DNA of 64,000 nucleotides, taken from Paraburkholderia metrosideri (GTDB taxonomy: Bacteria > Pseudomonadota > Gammaproteobacteria > Burkholderiales > Burkholderiaceae). The notes under the pieces were generated by a model. That model saw only the letters and a list, made by a program, of their open reading frames with translations, did not search any database and had not been told where the DNA came from. The position numbers and the translations under genes were made by a program. Shown in pieces: positions 52,829-60,128 of the stretch. The DNA lies in assembly GCF_904848625.1 (NCBI RefSeq), contig NZ_CAJHCP010000016.1, forward strand, positions 1-64,000, written 5' to 3'. Position 1 is the stretch's first letter. Each line of letters opens with the position of its first letter.

Positions 52829-52898
52829 ACATGGGTATTCGATCATCGCACGTCAATAATTCCTGCAACAGAGGAAAATTCCCTGAAGGAGAAAGGCG

Positions 52899-53204
52899 AT
52901 GCGTGAGGTCCGGATTTACGAATTGGAACAGGGCGAGCCGGTGACCGCCTGGCGTGTCGCGCGGCCGTCGACCTTCAAGGTAGTGTCGGGCGAGATCTGG
53001 CTGACCGTCGAAGGGGACAGCGAGGATCATTGGCTGCGTGCGGGTGAATCGATTGATTTGCCGCGCGGGTCGGTAGCGTGGATCAGCGCAAGCCAGAATG
53101 GCGCCCGCTTTGCGTTGGCGAGCGGTTCGGAGCGGGCGGCGTTGAAGCCCACGCTGCGGGTATCCGTGTTGAGCTGGTTGCCGCGCTGGCTCGGCGTGGC
53201 CTGA
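52899..53204 (+). CDS. DUF2917 protein
   Basis: 101 residues, strong AAGGAGAAAGG before the ATG. The pattern WLTVEGDSEDHWLRAGESIDLP matches DUF2917, a small cupin-like fold of unknown role. It starts about 70 bp from the dyad cluster and is divergent from the MocR gene, making it the likely regulated target. No signal peptide. Confidence 0.85.
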   Translation: MREVRIYELEQGEPVTAWRVARPSTFKVVSGEIWLTVEGDSEDHWLRAGESIDLPRGSVAWISASQNGARFALASGSERAALKPTLRVSVLSWLPRWLGVA

Positions 53205-53235
53205 CGAGGTACAGAAGCGGACAGGCAGGCGCCCG

Positions 53236-54477
53236 TTAGCCCTCGGTCCCTGCTTCATATTCCCCGATGTACCGCGCGCGCGGCCGGATCAACCTTGCGT
53301 CGCGCGCCTGTTCCATCGCGTGCGCAATCCAGCCCACCACGCGACCTACCGCGAACAGCGTAAAAGCAGCGCCTGCGGGCAATCCAAGCACACGTTCTAT
53401 CGCGGCGAGCGCGTAGTCGACGGTGGGTTCGGCGCCGGTCGTATCGTGCACGGCGCGCGCGAGTTTCAAGATTTCACCCATTGGCGAGCGAGCCGGCGCG
53501 CAGTCCGCGAGCAGGTCGAGCAACAGCCGCGCACGCGGATCCCCATCGGGATAAAGCGGATGGCCAAATCCCGACAGTCCCGGCCCATATGAACCCCGTT
53601 CATGCAGCGCGAGACGGTTCGCCAGATAGCGATCGAGATCGGGCGCGCGCGAAGCTTCTTCGAACAGCGCCGCAATGCGGGTTGTTTCACCGCCGTGTTT
53701 CGGGCCGGCCAGTGCAGCGAGTCCTCCCGCCACCGCGCCGAACAGATGCGTTCCCGTGGACGTGATGCAGCGGACCGTAAAGGTCGACGCGTTCAGTTCA
53801 TGATCCGCGCACACCACCAGCGTCGCGCGCAACAGGCTGGTTTGCTGGCGGTTGCGCACATTCCACGCCGAAGCCAGTTGCCGATGCAGCGGTTCGTTCG
53901 ACGGCGCCGCCGAGATCATCGCCGCCGCCAGCAGCCGCATGACGGCGCAGGCCGTATCGAGTTGCGCATCGCGGCCGAGCGCCCACACGCGTGGCATCTG
54001 CGCCGCGGCCGCCGGCAGCAGCACGAGCGCGCGATCGAGCGGCGTGCTGTCGCCCCACAGCTTGAGCCACGCAGCCCACTGTGCTGCGGCGAGCGGCGCG
54101 GCCGGCGCGTCCGCGATCCGGCGTGGACTGCATTCCCAGAGCAACGCCGCGATGTCTTCCAGCGACGCGGTTCGCGCCAGCTCCATCGCATCGTGTCCGC
54201 GATACAGCAGACGCCCCTTCGCCACCAGCGTGATCGACGATTCGAGCACCGGCACGCCCCAGTCCAGCACCTTCTGCGCGACCTTGCCGGCGCGCTTGCC
54301 GTCTTCCTTGCGTCGCGCGAGACGTCGCACCTCGGCGGCATCGTATAGCCGGTGCTTGCCCTGACTATCCGCCGATGAGCTCAGCATGCCGCGACTCACA
54401 TAGGCATACAGGGTCGGCAAGCTGATGCCGAGCGCGGCAGCCGCTTCTGTGGCATTCATGAAGTTTGAAGTTGGCAT
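53236..54477 (-). CDS. Citrate synthase-like enzyme with N-terminal MerR-type HTH
   Basis: 413 residues. Residues 7-50 form a MerR/excisionase-like winged helix (NATEAAAALGISLPTLYAYVSR), then a citrate synthase fold. Catalytic residues appear intact: H261 (GPKHGG), H306 (FGHPLYP) and D354 (TVDYALAAI), with HELNAST and RPRARYIGEY for substrate binding. This HTH-fused group differs from housekeeping GltA; its acyl-CoA substrate is not known to me. It faces a CoA-transferase gene across a palindrome-rich spacer, suggesting the protein binds its own promoter as well as catalysing Claisen condensation or cleavage. Confidence 0.87.
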   Translation of the reverse strand: MPTSNFMNATEAAAALGISLPTLYAYVSRGMLSSSADSQGKHRLYDAAEVRRLARRKEDGKRAGKVAQKVLDWGVPVLESSITLVAKGRLLYRGHDAMELARTASLEDIAALLWECSPRRIADAPAAPLAAAQWAAWLKLWGDSTPLDRALVLLPAAAAQMPRVWALGRDAQLDTACAVMRLLAAAMISAAPSNEPLHRQLASAWNVRNRQQTSLLRATLVVCADHELNASTFTVRCITSTGTHLFGAVAGGLAALAGPKHGGETTRIAALFEEASRAPDLDRYLANRLALHERGSYGPGLSGFGHPLYPDGDPRARLLLDLLADCAPARSPMGEILKLARAVHDTTGAEPTVDYALAAIERVLGLPAGAAFTLFAVGRVVGWIAHAMEQARDARLIRPRARYIGEYEAGTEG

Positions 54478-54499
54478 GAAGACGCTCGGAAACCGAAGA

Positions 54500-54536
54500 A
54501 ATCAATATATATTGATTATCATAATCAAGATTGATT
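54500..54536. promoter_or_regulatory. Palindrome array between HTH-citrate synthase and CoA-transferase genes
   Basis: A perfect 18-bp palindrome aatcaatatatattgatt (54500-54517), then gattat-c-ataatc (54514-54526), then aatca...tgatt (54523-54536). All are built on AATCA/TGATT halves. A plausible sigma-70 promoter for the CoA-transferase (TTGATT 54531-54536, 17 bp, TAGACT 54554-54559) overlaps the last dyad. Confidence 0.75.
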
Positions 54537-54592
54537 GACGCACGGCGGAATTCTAGACTCGGTTCACTTCCACCTGTGTCGACATCAATACC

Positions 54593-55993
54593 ATGACGCC
54601 TGAACTCGCACTCAAACATATCTGGACTGTCGCGGGATGCGACCCGACCGCGCTAAGGTCCGTCACGCTAAGCGGCGCCGATCCAAGCTTGCCGTCGGTC
54701 TACCGGGTCGGTAGCCTCGCGTCGGCGACGATCGCCGCGACCGGGCTGGCTGCGGCCGAATTCCACCGCTTGCGCACGGGCCAGGGCCATCGGCAACACG
54801 TCACGGTGCAGATGCGGCGCGCGCTGGCATCGTTTCGCAGCGAGCGGTATCTGCGGATCGATGGGGGGCCGCCGCCGGTGTTGCGCGATCCGGTAACCGG
54901 CTTCTACGAGACACGGGATGGCCGCTGGATTCAGCTGCACACGAACTTTGCGCATCACCTGCACGGCGTTCTGAAGGTGCTCGGCTGCGAGAGCGATCCT
55001 GCGGCGGTGGCCAAAGCGATCCGCAAATGGGACGGCTCGACGCTCGATCAGACACTCGCCGACGCGGGCCTCTGCGCGGCGCTGATCCGCACGCCCGACG
55101 AATGGGCTGCGCTCGATCAGGCTAAAGCGGTTGCGGGCTTGCCGTTGTTCGAGATCGAGCGGATCGGCGACGCCCCGCCGGAATTGCCGCGCCGCACCGG
55201 CTTAGAAAGGCCGCTTGCGGGTGTGCGGGTGCTCGATCTGTCGCGCATCATCGCGGGGCCGGTGGCCGGCCGTGCGCTCGCTCAGCATGGCGCGGACGTG
55301 TTGATGATCAACGGTCCGCATCTGCCGAATATTGCGCCGCTGGTGATCGACAACGGGCGTGGCAAGCGCTCGGCGGTGGTCGATCTGCGCGATGCAGGTG
55401 GGCGCGAGACGTTGCGCGGTCTGTCCACAGACGCCGATGTGTTCTTGCAGGCTTATCGTCCTGGTGCGTTGGCGGCGCGCGGGTTCGGTCCCGAGGAACT
55501 GGCGCGGATCAGGCCAGGAATCATCTATGTGTCGGTGTGCGCGTATGGCTATGACGGCCCGTGGGCACAGCGGCGCGGGTTCGATAGCCTCGTGCAATCG
55601 GCGAGCGGGATTGCCTTCACCGAACGGCAGGCGGCAGGTGGTGACGTGCCGAAACATCTGCCGTGTCAGGCGCTGGATCATGCCACCGGCTATCTGGCTG
55701 CGTTCGGCGCCATGGCGGCGTTGGCGCGGCGTTCGACGGAGGGCGGAAGCTGGCACGTGCGCGTATCGCTCGCCCAGACCGGGCGCTGGCTGCAGTCGTT
55801 CGGAACGATCCCTGACGGCTGGCAAGCGCCCGACGTCACGCTCGACGACGTTCGCGACAGTCTTACGACGGTCGAGTCCGAGTTTGGAAGCGTGCTAGGG
55901 GTGCAGCCGGCCGAGGAGCTGAACGAAACGCCCGCGTTTTTCGCATTGCCGCCGGCAAGGGTGGGGGCGCATGACGCTCGCTGGGCTCGATGA
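54593..55993 (+). CDS. CaiB/BaiF (type III) CoA-transferase of unusual domain order
   Basis: 466 residues. A canonical member starts with the PLAGVRVLDLSR... block, but here that block begins near residue 205 (RPLAGVRVLDLSRIIAGP). Residues 30-200 instead look like a middle-plus-C-terminal part (SATIAATGLAAAEFHRLRTG, GFYETRDGRWIQLH). The second half carries NGRGKRSAVVDLRD, FLQAYRPGALAARGF and a QALDHATGY block whose D362 fits the catalytic Asp; the first half lacks it (GSLASAT). Transfers CoA between carboxylates; substrates unknown. Divergent from the HTH-citrate synthase. Confidence 0.83.
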   Translation: MTPELALKHIWTVAGCDPTALRSVTLSGADPSLPSVYRVGSLASATIAATGLAAAEFHRLRTGQGHRQHVTVQMRRALASFRSERYLRIDGGPPPVLRDPVTGFYETRDGRWIQLHTNFAHHLHGVLKVLGCESDPAAVAKAIRKWDGSTLDQTLADAGLCAALIRTPDEWAALDQAKAVAGLPLFEIERIGDAPPELPRRTGLERPLAGVRVLDLSRIIAGPVAGRALAQHGADVLMINGPHLPNIAPLVIDNGRGKRSAVVDLRDAGGRETLRGLSTDADVFLQAYRPGALAARGFGPEELARIRPGIIYVSVCAYGYDGPWAQRRGFDSLVQSASGIAFTERQAAGGDVPKHLPCQALDHATGYLAAFGAMAALARRSTEGGSWHVRVSLAQTGRWLQSFGTIPDGWQAPDVTLDDVRDSLTTVESEFGSVLGVQPAEELNETPAFFALPPARVGAHDARWAR

Positions 55994-56106
55994 ATCAGGT
56001 CGCCGGGGTTCGATTTTGTCGACTGCCGATCGTTGGACTGCGCCAGCGCAATCCAACCATCGGCAACCCGCGCCACGCCCGACAGTCCATTGCGCACTAG
56101 CCACGC

Positions 56107-56853
56107 CTATTTCCGCAACTCCGCGACAAAATCGTAGTAATCGTTGCGGCAGTACGTGTCGGTCAATTCGATCGCCCGCTGATCGGCGGTATAGCCGACA
56201 CGGGTGATCAACAGCAGCGCTTCGTTCGGCGCAATACTCATTTGCTGCGCGATTTCCTCGTTCGCGTTCACCGCGCGGAAATGTTGCAACGCGCGGACGA
56301 TCGACAGGCCGCGATTTTCCAGGTACGTATAAAGCGAATCGCCGATGGCCTGCGGATCGGGAATCACCGCCGACGGGAAGGTGGAGTTTTCCACCGCCAT
56401 CACGATGCCGTCAGCCAGACGCAGGCGACGCAGCCGCGTCACCGCCGCCGCCGGCGACAAGCCCAGTTGAATCACCTCGTCGCGATTGGCCGGCGAAATC
56501 TCGCGCGACAACCACTTCGAGCTTGGCGTAAAGCCGCGCCGCCGCAGCATCTCGCTGAAGCTCGACAGGCGCGACAGCGGGTCTTCATAACGCGGCGTGA
56601 TGAAACTGCCCGCACCCTGGGTACGGCGAATCAATCCTTGCTCGACGAGCAACGCAATTGCCTTGCGCGACGTGATCCGCGAAACGCCGAGCGCTTCGGA
56701 GAGCACGCGCTCGGACGGTAAAGCCTCGCCGGCGTTCCAGCGGTTTTCGTGGATGGCGGCGCCGAGCTTGCGAGCTAGTTGCAGATACAGCGGTGTGTCG
56801 TTTTCCGGGTCCGGGCGCAGGTCGCGCCAGCGGTCTTCCGAGGCAGAGGTCAT
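56107..56853 (-). CDS. GntR-family regulator, HutC/UTRA type
   Basis: 248 residues. Winged helix about 20-85 (PLYLQLARKLGAAIHENRWN, SERVLSEALGVSRITSRKA), then a UTRA ligand domain (about 100-245). Relatives sense sugar phosphates, histidine-pathway or phosphonate compounds; the effector cannot be read. GTG nine bases upstream is an alternative start. Divergent from the aldo/keto reductase (about 210 bp apart), which is a candidate target. Confidence 0.88.
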   Translation of the reverse strand: MTSASEDRWRDLRPDPENDTPLYLQLARKLGAAIHENRWNAGEALPSERVLSEALGVSRITSRKAIALLVEQGLIRRTQGAGSFITPRYEDPLSRLSSFSEMLRRRGFTPSSKWLSREISPANRDEVIQLGLSPAAAVTRLRRLRLADGIVMAVENSTFPSAVIPDPQAIGDSLYTYLENRGLSIVRALQHFRAVNANEEIAQQMSIAPNEALLLITRVGYTADQRAIELTDTYCRNDYYDFVAELRK

Positions 56854-57063
56854 GAGGCTCACGCAAGATGGGCAAGCGGCAATTCTATGACATCGGCGCG
56901 CTACGTTATAGCGGGCTTTTGCCTGGTGCCCGATCGAATGCTCGTAGAGCCGCTAAACTCGTCATGATGATTTGCGTCGCGCGCAGTGGGTCTGGACGCC
57001 TAAGGTTTGAAAAAGGGTCCGCGTGGCGCATTGTTTTGCATCGAGCTATTTCGAGGAGTCCGC

Positions 57064-57909
57064 ATGACAAGCGATATTGCAAGCGTCAGCCTGCCAGATG
57101 GCGAACGCATTCCGGTATTGGGGCAGGGCACGTGGGAGATGGGCGAGAATTCCGCGCGACGGGCGGCCGAAATCGACGCGCTGCGCTGCGGCGTCGAACT
57201 TGGCATGACGCTGATCGACACCGCGGAAATGTATGGCGACGGCGCGACCGAATCGCTGCTCGGCGAAGCGCTTGCCGGGTTGCGGGATCAGGTGTTTCTG
57301 GTCAGCAAGGTGTATCCGCATAACGCCAGCCGGCGCGGCGTGATCGCAGCGTGTGAAAGGAGTCTGAAGCGTCTGAAAACGGATCGGCTCGATCTGTATC
57401 TGCTGCACTGGCGCGGCTCGGTGCCGCTCGCGGAAACCGTGGAAGCTTTCGAAGCTTTACGCGACGCAGGCAAGATCCGGCATTGGGGCGTCAGCAACTT
57501 CGACACCGACGATATGGAAGAACTCGTCGCCACACCGGGCGGGGAAGCGTGCGCGACCAATCAGATTCTGTATAACGTCGCGCGCCGTGGACCGGAATTC
57601 GATCTGCTGCCGTGGATGGCCGGGCGCAAGATGCCGGCCATGGCCTACAGCCCGGTCGACCACGCGCGTTTGCCCAAGCGCTCGCCGTTAGACGATATCG
57701 CCGCTGCGCGCGGCGTGTCGGTTTTCCAGGTCGCGCTGGCGTGGGTGCTGCTCAAACCCGGCGTGTTTGCGATTCCGAAGGCGGGCAGCGCCGCTCATGT
57801 GCGCGACAACCATCGCGCGTTGCAATTGCGGCTCAGTGTCGATGAACTGGCAGCCCTCGACACCTACTTCAAGCCACCGCGCAGCAAGCGGCCGCTCGAC
57901 ATGCTGTAA
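57064..57909 (+). CDS. Aldo/keto reductase
   Basis: 281 residues, TIM-barrel NADPH reductase. Catalytic tetrad: D52, Y57 (IDTAEMYGDG), K82 (LVSKVYP), H115 (LYLLHWRG). Cofactor-binding IPKAG is present at the C-terminal part. A GAGGAG site precedes the ATG. Broad-specificity carbonyl reduction, such as methylglyoxal-type aldehydes, is plausible but unproven. Faces the GntR gene. Confidence 0.9.
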   Translation: MTSDIASVSLPDGERIPVLGQGTWEMGENSARRAAEIDALRCGVELGMTLIDTAEMYGDGATESLLGEALAGLRDQVFLVSKVYPHNASRRGVIAACERSLKRLKTDRLDLYLLHWRGSVPLAETVEAFEALRDAGKIRHWGVSNFDTDDMEELVATPGGEACATNQILYNVARRGPEFDLLPWMAGRKMPAMAYSPVDHARLPKRSPLDDIAAARGVSVFQVALAWVLLKPGVFAIPKAGSAAHVRDNHRALQLRLSVDELAALDTYFKPPRSKRPLDML

Positions 57910-57958
57910 GCGCCGCGTTAGCTGCTGGCGGCACAGCGATGCGCTGTGCCGCGCGCGA

Positions 57959-58432
57959 TCAGGTGCACGCGTGGTGGAGATGCACGGAACCCAGCAGGGC
58001 GACTTCTGCGGAGGTGTGCTTGAGTGCGTCCGGATCGACCTGGGCGGCGTCCGCCAGGAAGTCGTCGACGATTGATGACACGCGGGTGTCTTGCAGACAC
58101 AGCGACACGCGCTGTGTTTCATTGGCCGGCAACGTGCCGCGCTGGCCCAGGAACAGCACCCCATATTGATAGCCGTGGATGATGCCGCGAATCGCGCCGA
58201 TGCATTGGCCTGCCGCGACATTGTCGTTTTTCTGCTGGCAGGTCTGCATGAGCCAGTAAGCAGAGAAGGTCGGATCCACCGGCGGGGCGGCTTGCGACAT
58301 CGTGGGCTGCATGGATGGCGCCGGCGTTTGCGCCTGAGCGAGCGAAGTCAGGCCGAGAGTCAGGCCCAGAGCGGCAGCCATTAGCAGGCCGGAGGCTGCA
58401 CGTGCTGCGGCGGGGGAGACATTTCGTTGCAT
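57959..58432 (-). CDS. Rap1a/Tai-like exported protein
   Basis: 157 residues with a Sec signal (hydrophobic stretch about 13-33, cleavage near AQAQ). The mature part contains the Rap1a/Tai pattern: CIGAIRGIIHGYQYG, CLQDTRVSSIVDDFL and a C-terminal ALLGSVHLHHACT, with several Cys that may be disulfide-bonded. Rap1a proteins are periplasmic immunity proteins against T6SS amidase effectors such as Ssp1; no effector or T6SS gene is adjacent, so the role here is open. Its start lies just after an SD-sequestering hairpin. Confidence 0.72.
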   Translation of the reverse strand: MQRNVSPAAARAASGLLMAAALGLTLGLTSLAQAQTPAPSMQPTMSQAAPPVDPTFSAYWLMQTCQQKNDNVAAGQCIGAIRGIIHGYQYGVLFLGQRGTLPANETQRVSLCLQDTRVSSIVDDFLADAAQVDPDALKHTSAEVALLGSVHLHHACT

Positions 58433-58767
58433 GTGGTGGGCCCTCATATCGAACGTTGAATGTGATATGAGGCTTGGCGCCTCAGATTGGTTCCACAACA
58501 CTTGTGCGCGATCGGCTGTTTTGCGTTCTGGCCGTCGGCAAGCTGGCGTGTGACGGTTTTGTGAGTGTCGATAGCTTACCGGACGCCCATTGCCGTGCGC
58601 TTAAGGGGATTCCCGAATCGGACGCTCGCTGACCGGCTCGGGCGGTGACGCTCGACCGGGGGATCGAGACATCACCGCCGATGCCAGCGGGTCGCGAACG
58701 GTATGCCGGGGCATGTTGCTGGCGCGAGGAGGGCGCGGGGGCACCCTACCCAGGGAGCGGACGACGA
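58433..58767. other. Spacer between the Rap1a-like and Gly/Ser-rich genes
   Basis: 335 bp, the 5' region of the Rap1a-like gene plus the 3' end of the Gly/Ser-rich gene. Besides the hairpin noted separately I see no RNA gene or terminator with a T-run. Confidence 0.45.
58442..58472 (-). promoter_or_regulatory. Hairpin masking the ribosome site of the Rap1a-like gene
   Basis: In the minus-strand mRNA, CCUCAUAUC pairs perfectly with GAUAUGAGG over a 13-nt loop. The 3' arm includes GAGG, the likely Shine-Dalgarno, with the AUG nine bases after it. The 9-bp stem (five A-U pairs) could open with temperature or ligand. Confidence 0.5.
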
Positions 58768-59643
58768 CTAGTGTCCGTTCCCTCCGCCATTGCCACTGCC
58801 GTTACCGCCGCCACCCTTACCTCCGTGACCGCCGCCGAAGCCTCCGCCAAAGCCCCCGCCGAAGCCGCCACCGAAGCCACCGCCAAAGCCACCGCCTTTT
58901 CCGCTGCCAAAGCCACCGCCTTTGCCACCGCTCGGGCCGCCGCTGGAGCCACAACCGCAGCCTGCGCTCCCACTACTGCTGCCGCTGCTGCTTCCGCCGC
59001 TGCTTCCACTACTGCCGCCGCTACTACCTCCACTGCTGCCGCCACTACTGCTGCCGCCACTACTGCTTCCACCACTGCTGCTTCCACCACTGCTGCCACC
59101 GCTGCTGCCACCGCTGCTGCCACCGCTGCTGCCACCGCTGCTGCCACCGCTGCTGCTTCCACCACTACTCCCACCGCTGCTCCCCCCATTACCTCTACCG
59201 GTACCGCCTTTCCCGCCCGCGCCACCGCCGGAACTGCTGCCGCCATTCGCAGCACCCGCACCCGCTGCGCCGCCGCCGCTCGACCCGCCACTCGCCGCAC
59301 CGTTACTGCCGCTGCCGCCACCGCGGTGAACGCATCCGCTGATATTCGCGCTATTGCAATCGCGCGGCGCGAACAGTGCAGCGGCATCATCGGCGGCGGT
59401 GGTGTCGCCGGGTGCCGTACCCGTGGCCACCGCGTCGGGTGTCGCGCCGCTGTCCTGCGCGGCTTGCGTCGAGCCATGCTGACTGTCGCCAGGCAACGGC
59501 GTATCGGCAAGCACCATCCACTCGGGGACCACATCCGTCGATGCCGGATACGCCACGCCAGTGGCTAGCGCAACCACGCCTGCCACGATGGCCGCATTCC
59601 GAAGGATCCCGAAATAATATCGGTTGAATCGTCTGGTCTTCAT
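58768..59643 (-). CDS. Gly/Ser-rich low-complexity exported protein
   Basis: 291 residues, start chosen because GGGAGAGA sits upstream. Residues 8-35 are a signal or anchor (YFGILRNAAIVAGVVALATG). The rest is almost entirely low-complexity: SSGG and SGGSS repeats, then (GGFGG)n repeats and a GCGC pair. At DNA level the Ser/Gly part is a 12-bp tandem repeat. Large frames on the opposite strand are artefacts of this composition. Function unknown; could be a cell-surface or biofilm matrix protein. Confidence 0.7.
   Translation of the reverse strand: MKTRRFNRYYFGILRNAAIVAGVVALATGVAYPASTDVVPEWMVLADTPLPGDSQHGSTQAAQDSGATPDAVATGTAPGDTTAADDAAALFAPRDCNSANISGCVHRGGGSGSNGAASGGSSGGGAAGAGAANGGSSSGGGAGGKGGTGRGNGGSSGGSSGGSSSGGSSGGSSGGSSGGSSGGSSGGSSSGGSSSGGSSSGGSSGGSSGGSSGSSGGSSSGSSSGSAGCGCGSSGGPSGGKGGGFGSGKGGGFGGGFGGGFGGGFGGGFGGGHGGKGGGGNGSGNGGGNGH
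59085..59157. repeat. 12-bp tandem repeat (ccaccgctgctg) in the Gly/Ser-rich gene
   Basis: About five perfect 12-bp copies, flanked by degenerate ones, encode Ser/Gly units on the minus strand. The unit is a multiple of three, so copy-number change alters length without frameshift. Confidence 0.85.
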
Positions 59644-60128
59644 CACGTCTCTCCCGAGGGAACGACGGCGCCTCGTTACCGTCCTCTCTCACGCTGATTC
59701 CACAGCGGCGGACCCGTCTGAATGCGGTCTTCGCCACCCCCGGGGTTCGTTCGGGCCATCCCGTCGATGCAGCCGGATCATTCTCTGCTGTCGACTCAAC
59801 GGCGCCTGGTTCGCCGGCACGCGCCCGGGCGCGTTCGTCCTGCCTTACCCGTTTCGCCTTTACGCTCTTCATTTACTCATCGTTCGTGCGGATGCGTGCA
59901 TGCACGCATCCGCACGGCGCCGCTGGTCTCCCCGCGCCGTCTGGCCTCAACTGTCTGAGCGATACTTAGCGATAACCATGCCACCGGCCGGAAAACCTTG
60001 TGGCGCGAGGTGTCGGATGAGCATGTGCGCTGCGCATGACAAAAAAACACCTGAAAACGTTTCGGCGATGAAACGCGCGGCAGGATAACCCCGCGAAAGT
60101 CCGCGTGAGCGCCGCCGGCCAAGTCCGG
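59644..60128. other. Spacer between Gly/Ser-rich gene and ABC transporter
   Basis: 485 bp without a convincing gene. It includes a 32-bp perfect palindrome, listed separately. Frames through it have no recognisable domain. Confidence 0.5.
59885..59916. repeat. Perfect 32-bp palindrome
   Basis: The left arm cgtgcggatgcgtgca is followed directly by its reverse complement, with no spacer. As RNA it folds with a 4-nt loop and 14-bp stem. Could be a cruciform, an operator, or a terminator-type hairpin (no T-run follows). Confidence 0.8.

Noticed and set aside
59041..59160. Repeat array considered as CRISPR
   Set aside because: Units are 12 bp, contiguous and coding, without spacers and without cas genes.
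58713..59342. Long plus-strand frames (His/Cys/Ser-rich or Leu/Pro-rich) opposite the Gly/Ser-rich gene
   Set aside because: They result from reading the 12-bp and 3-bp repeats in other frames; the minus-strand frame has the signal sequence and ribosome site.
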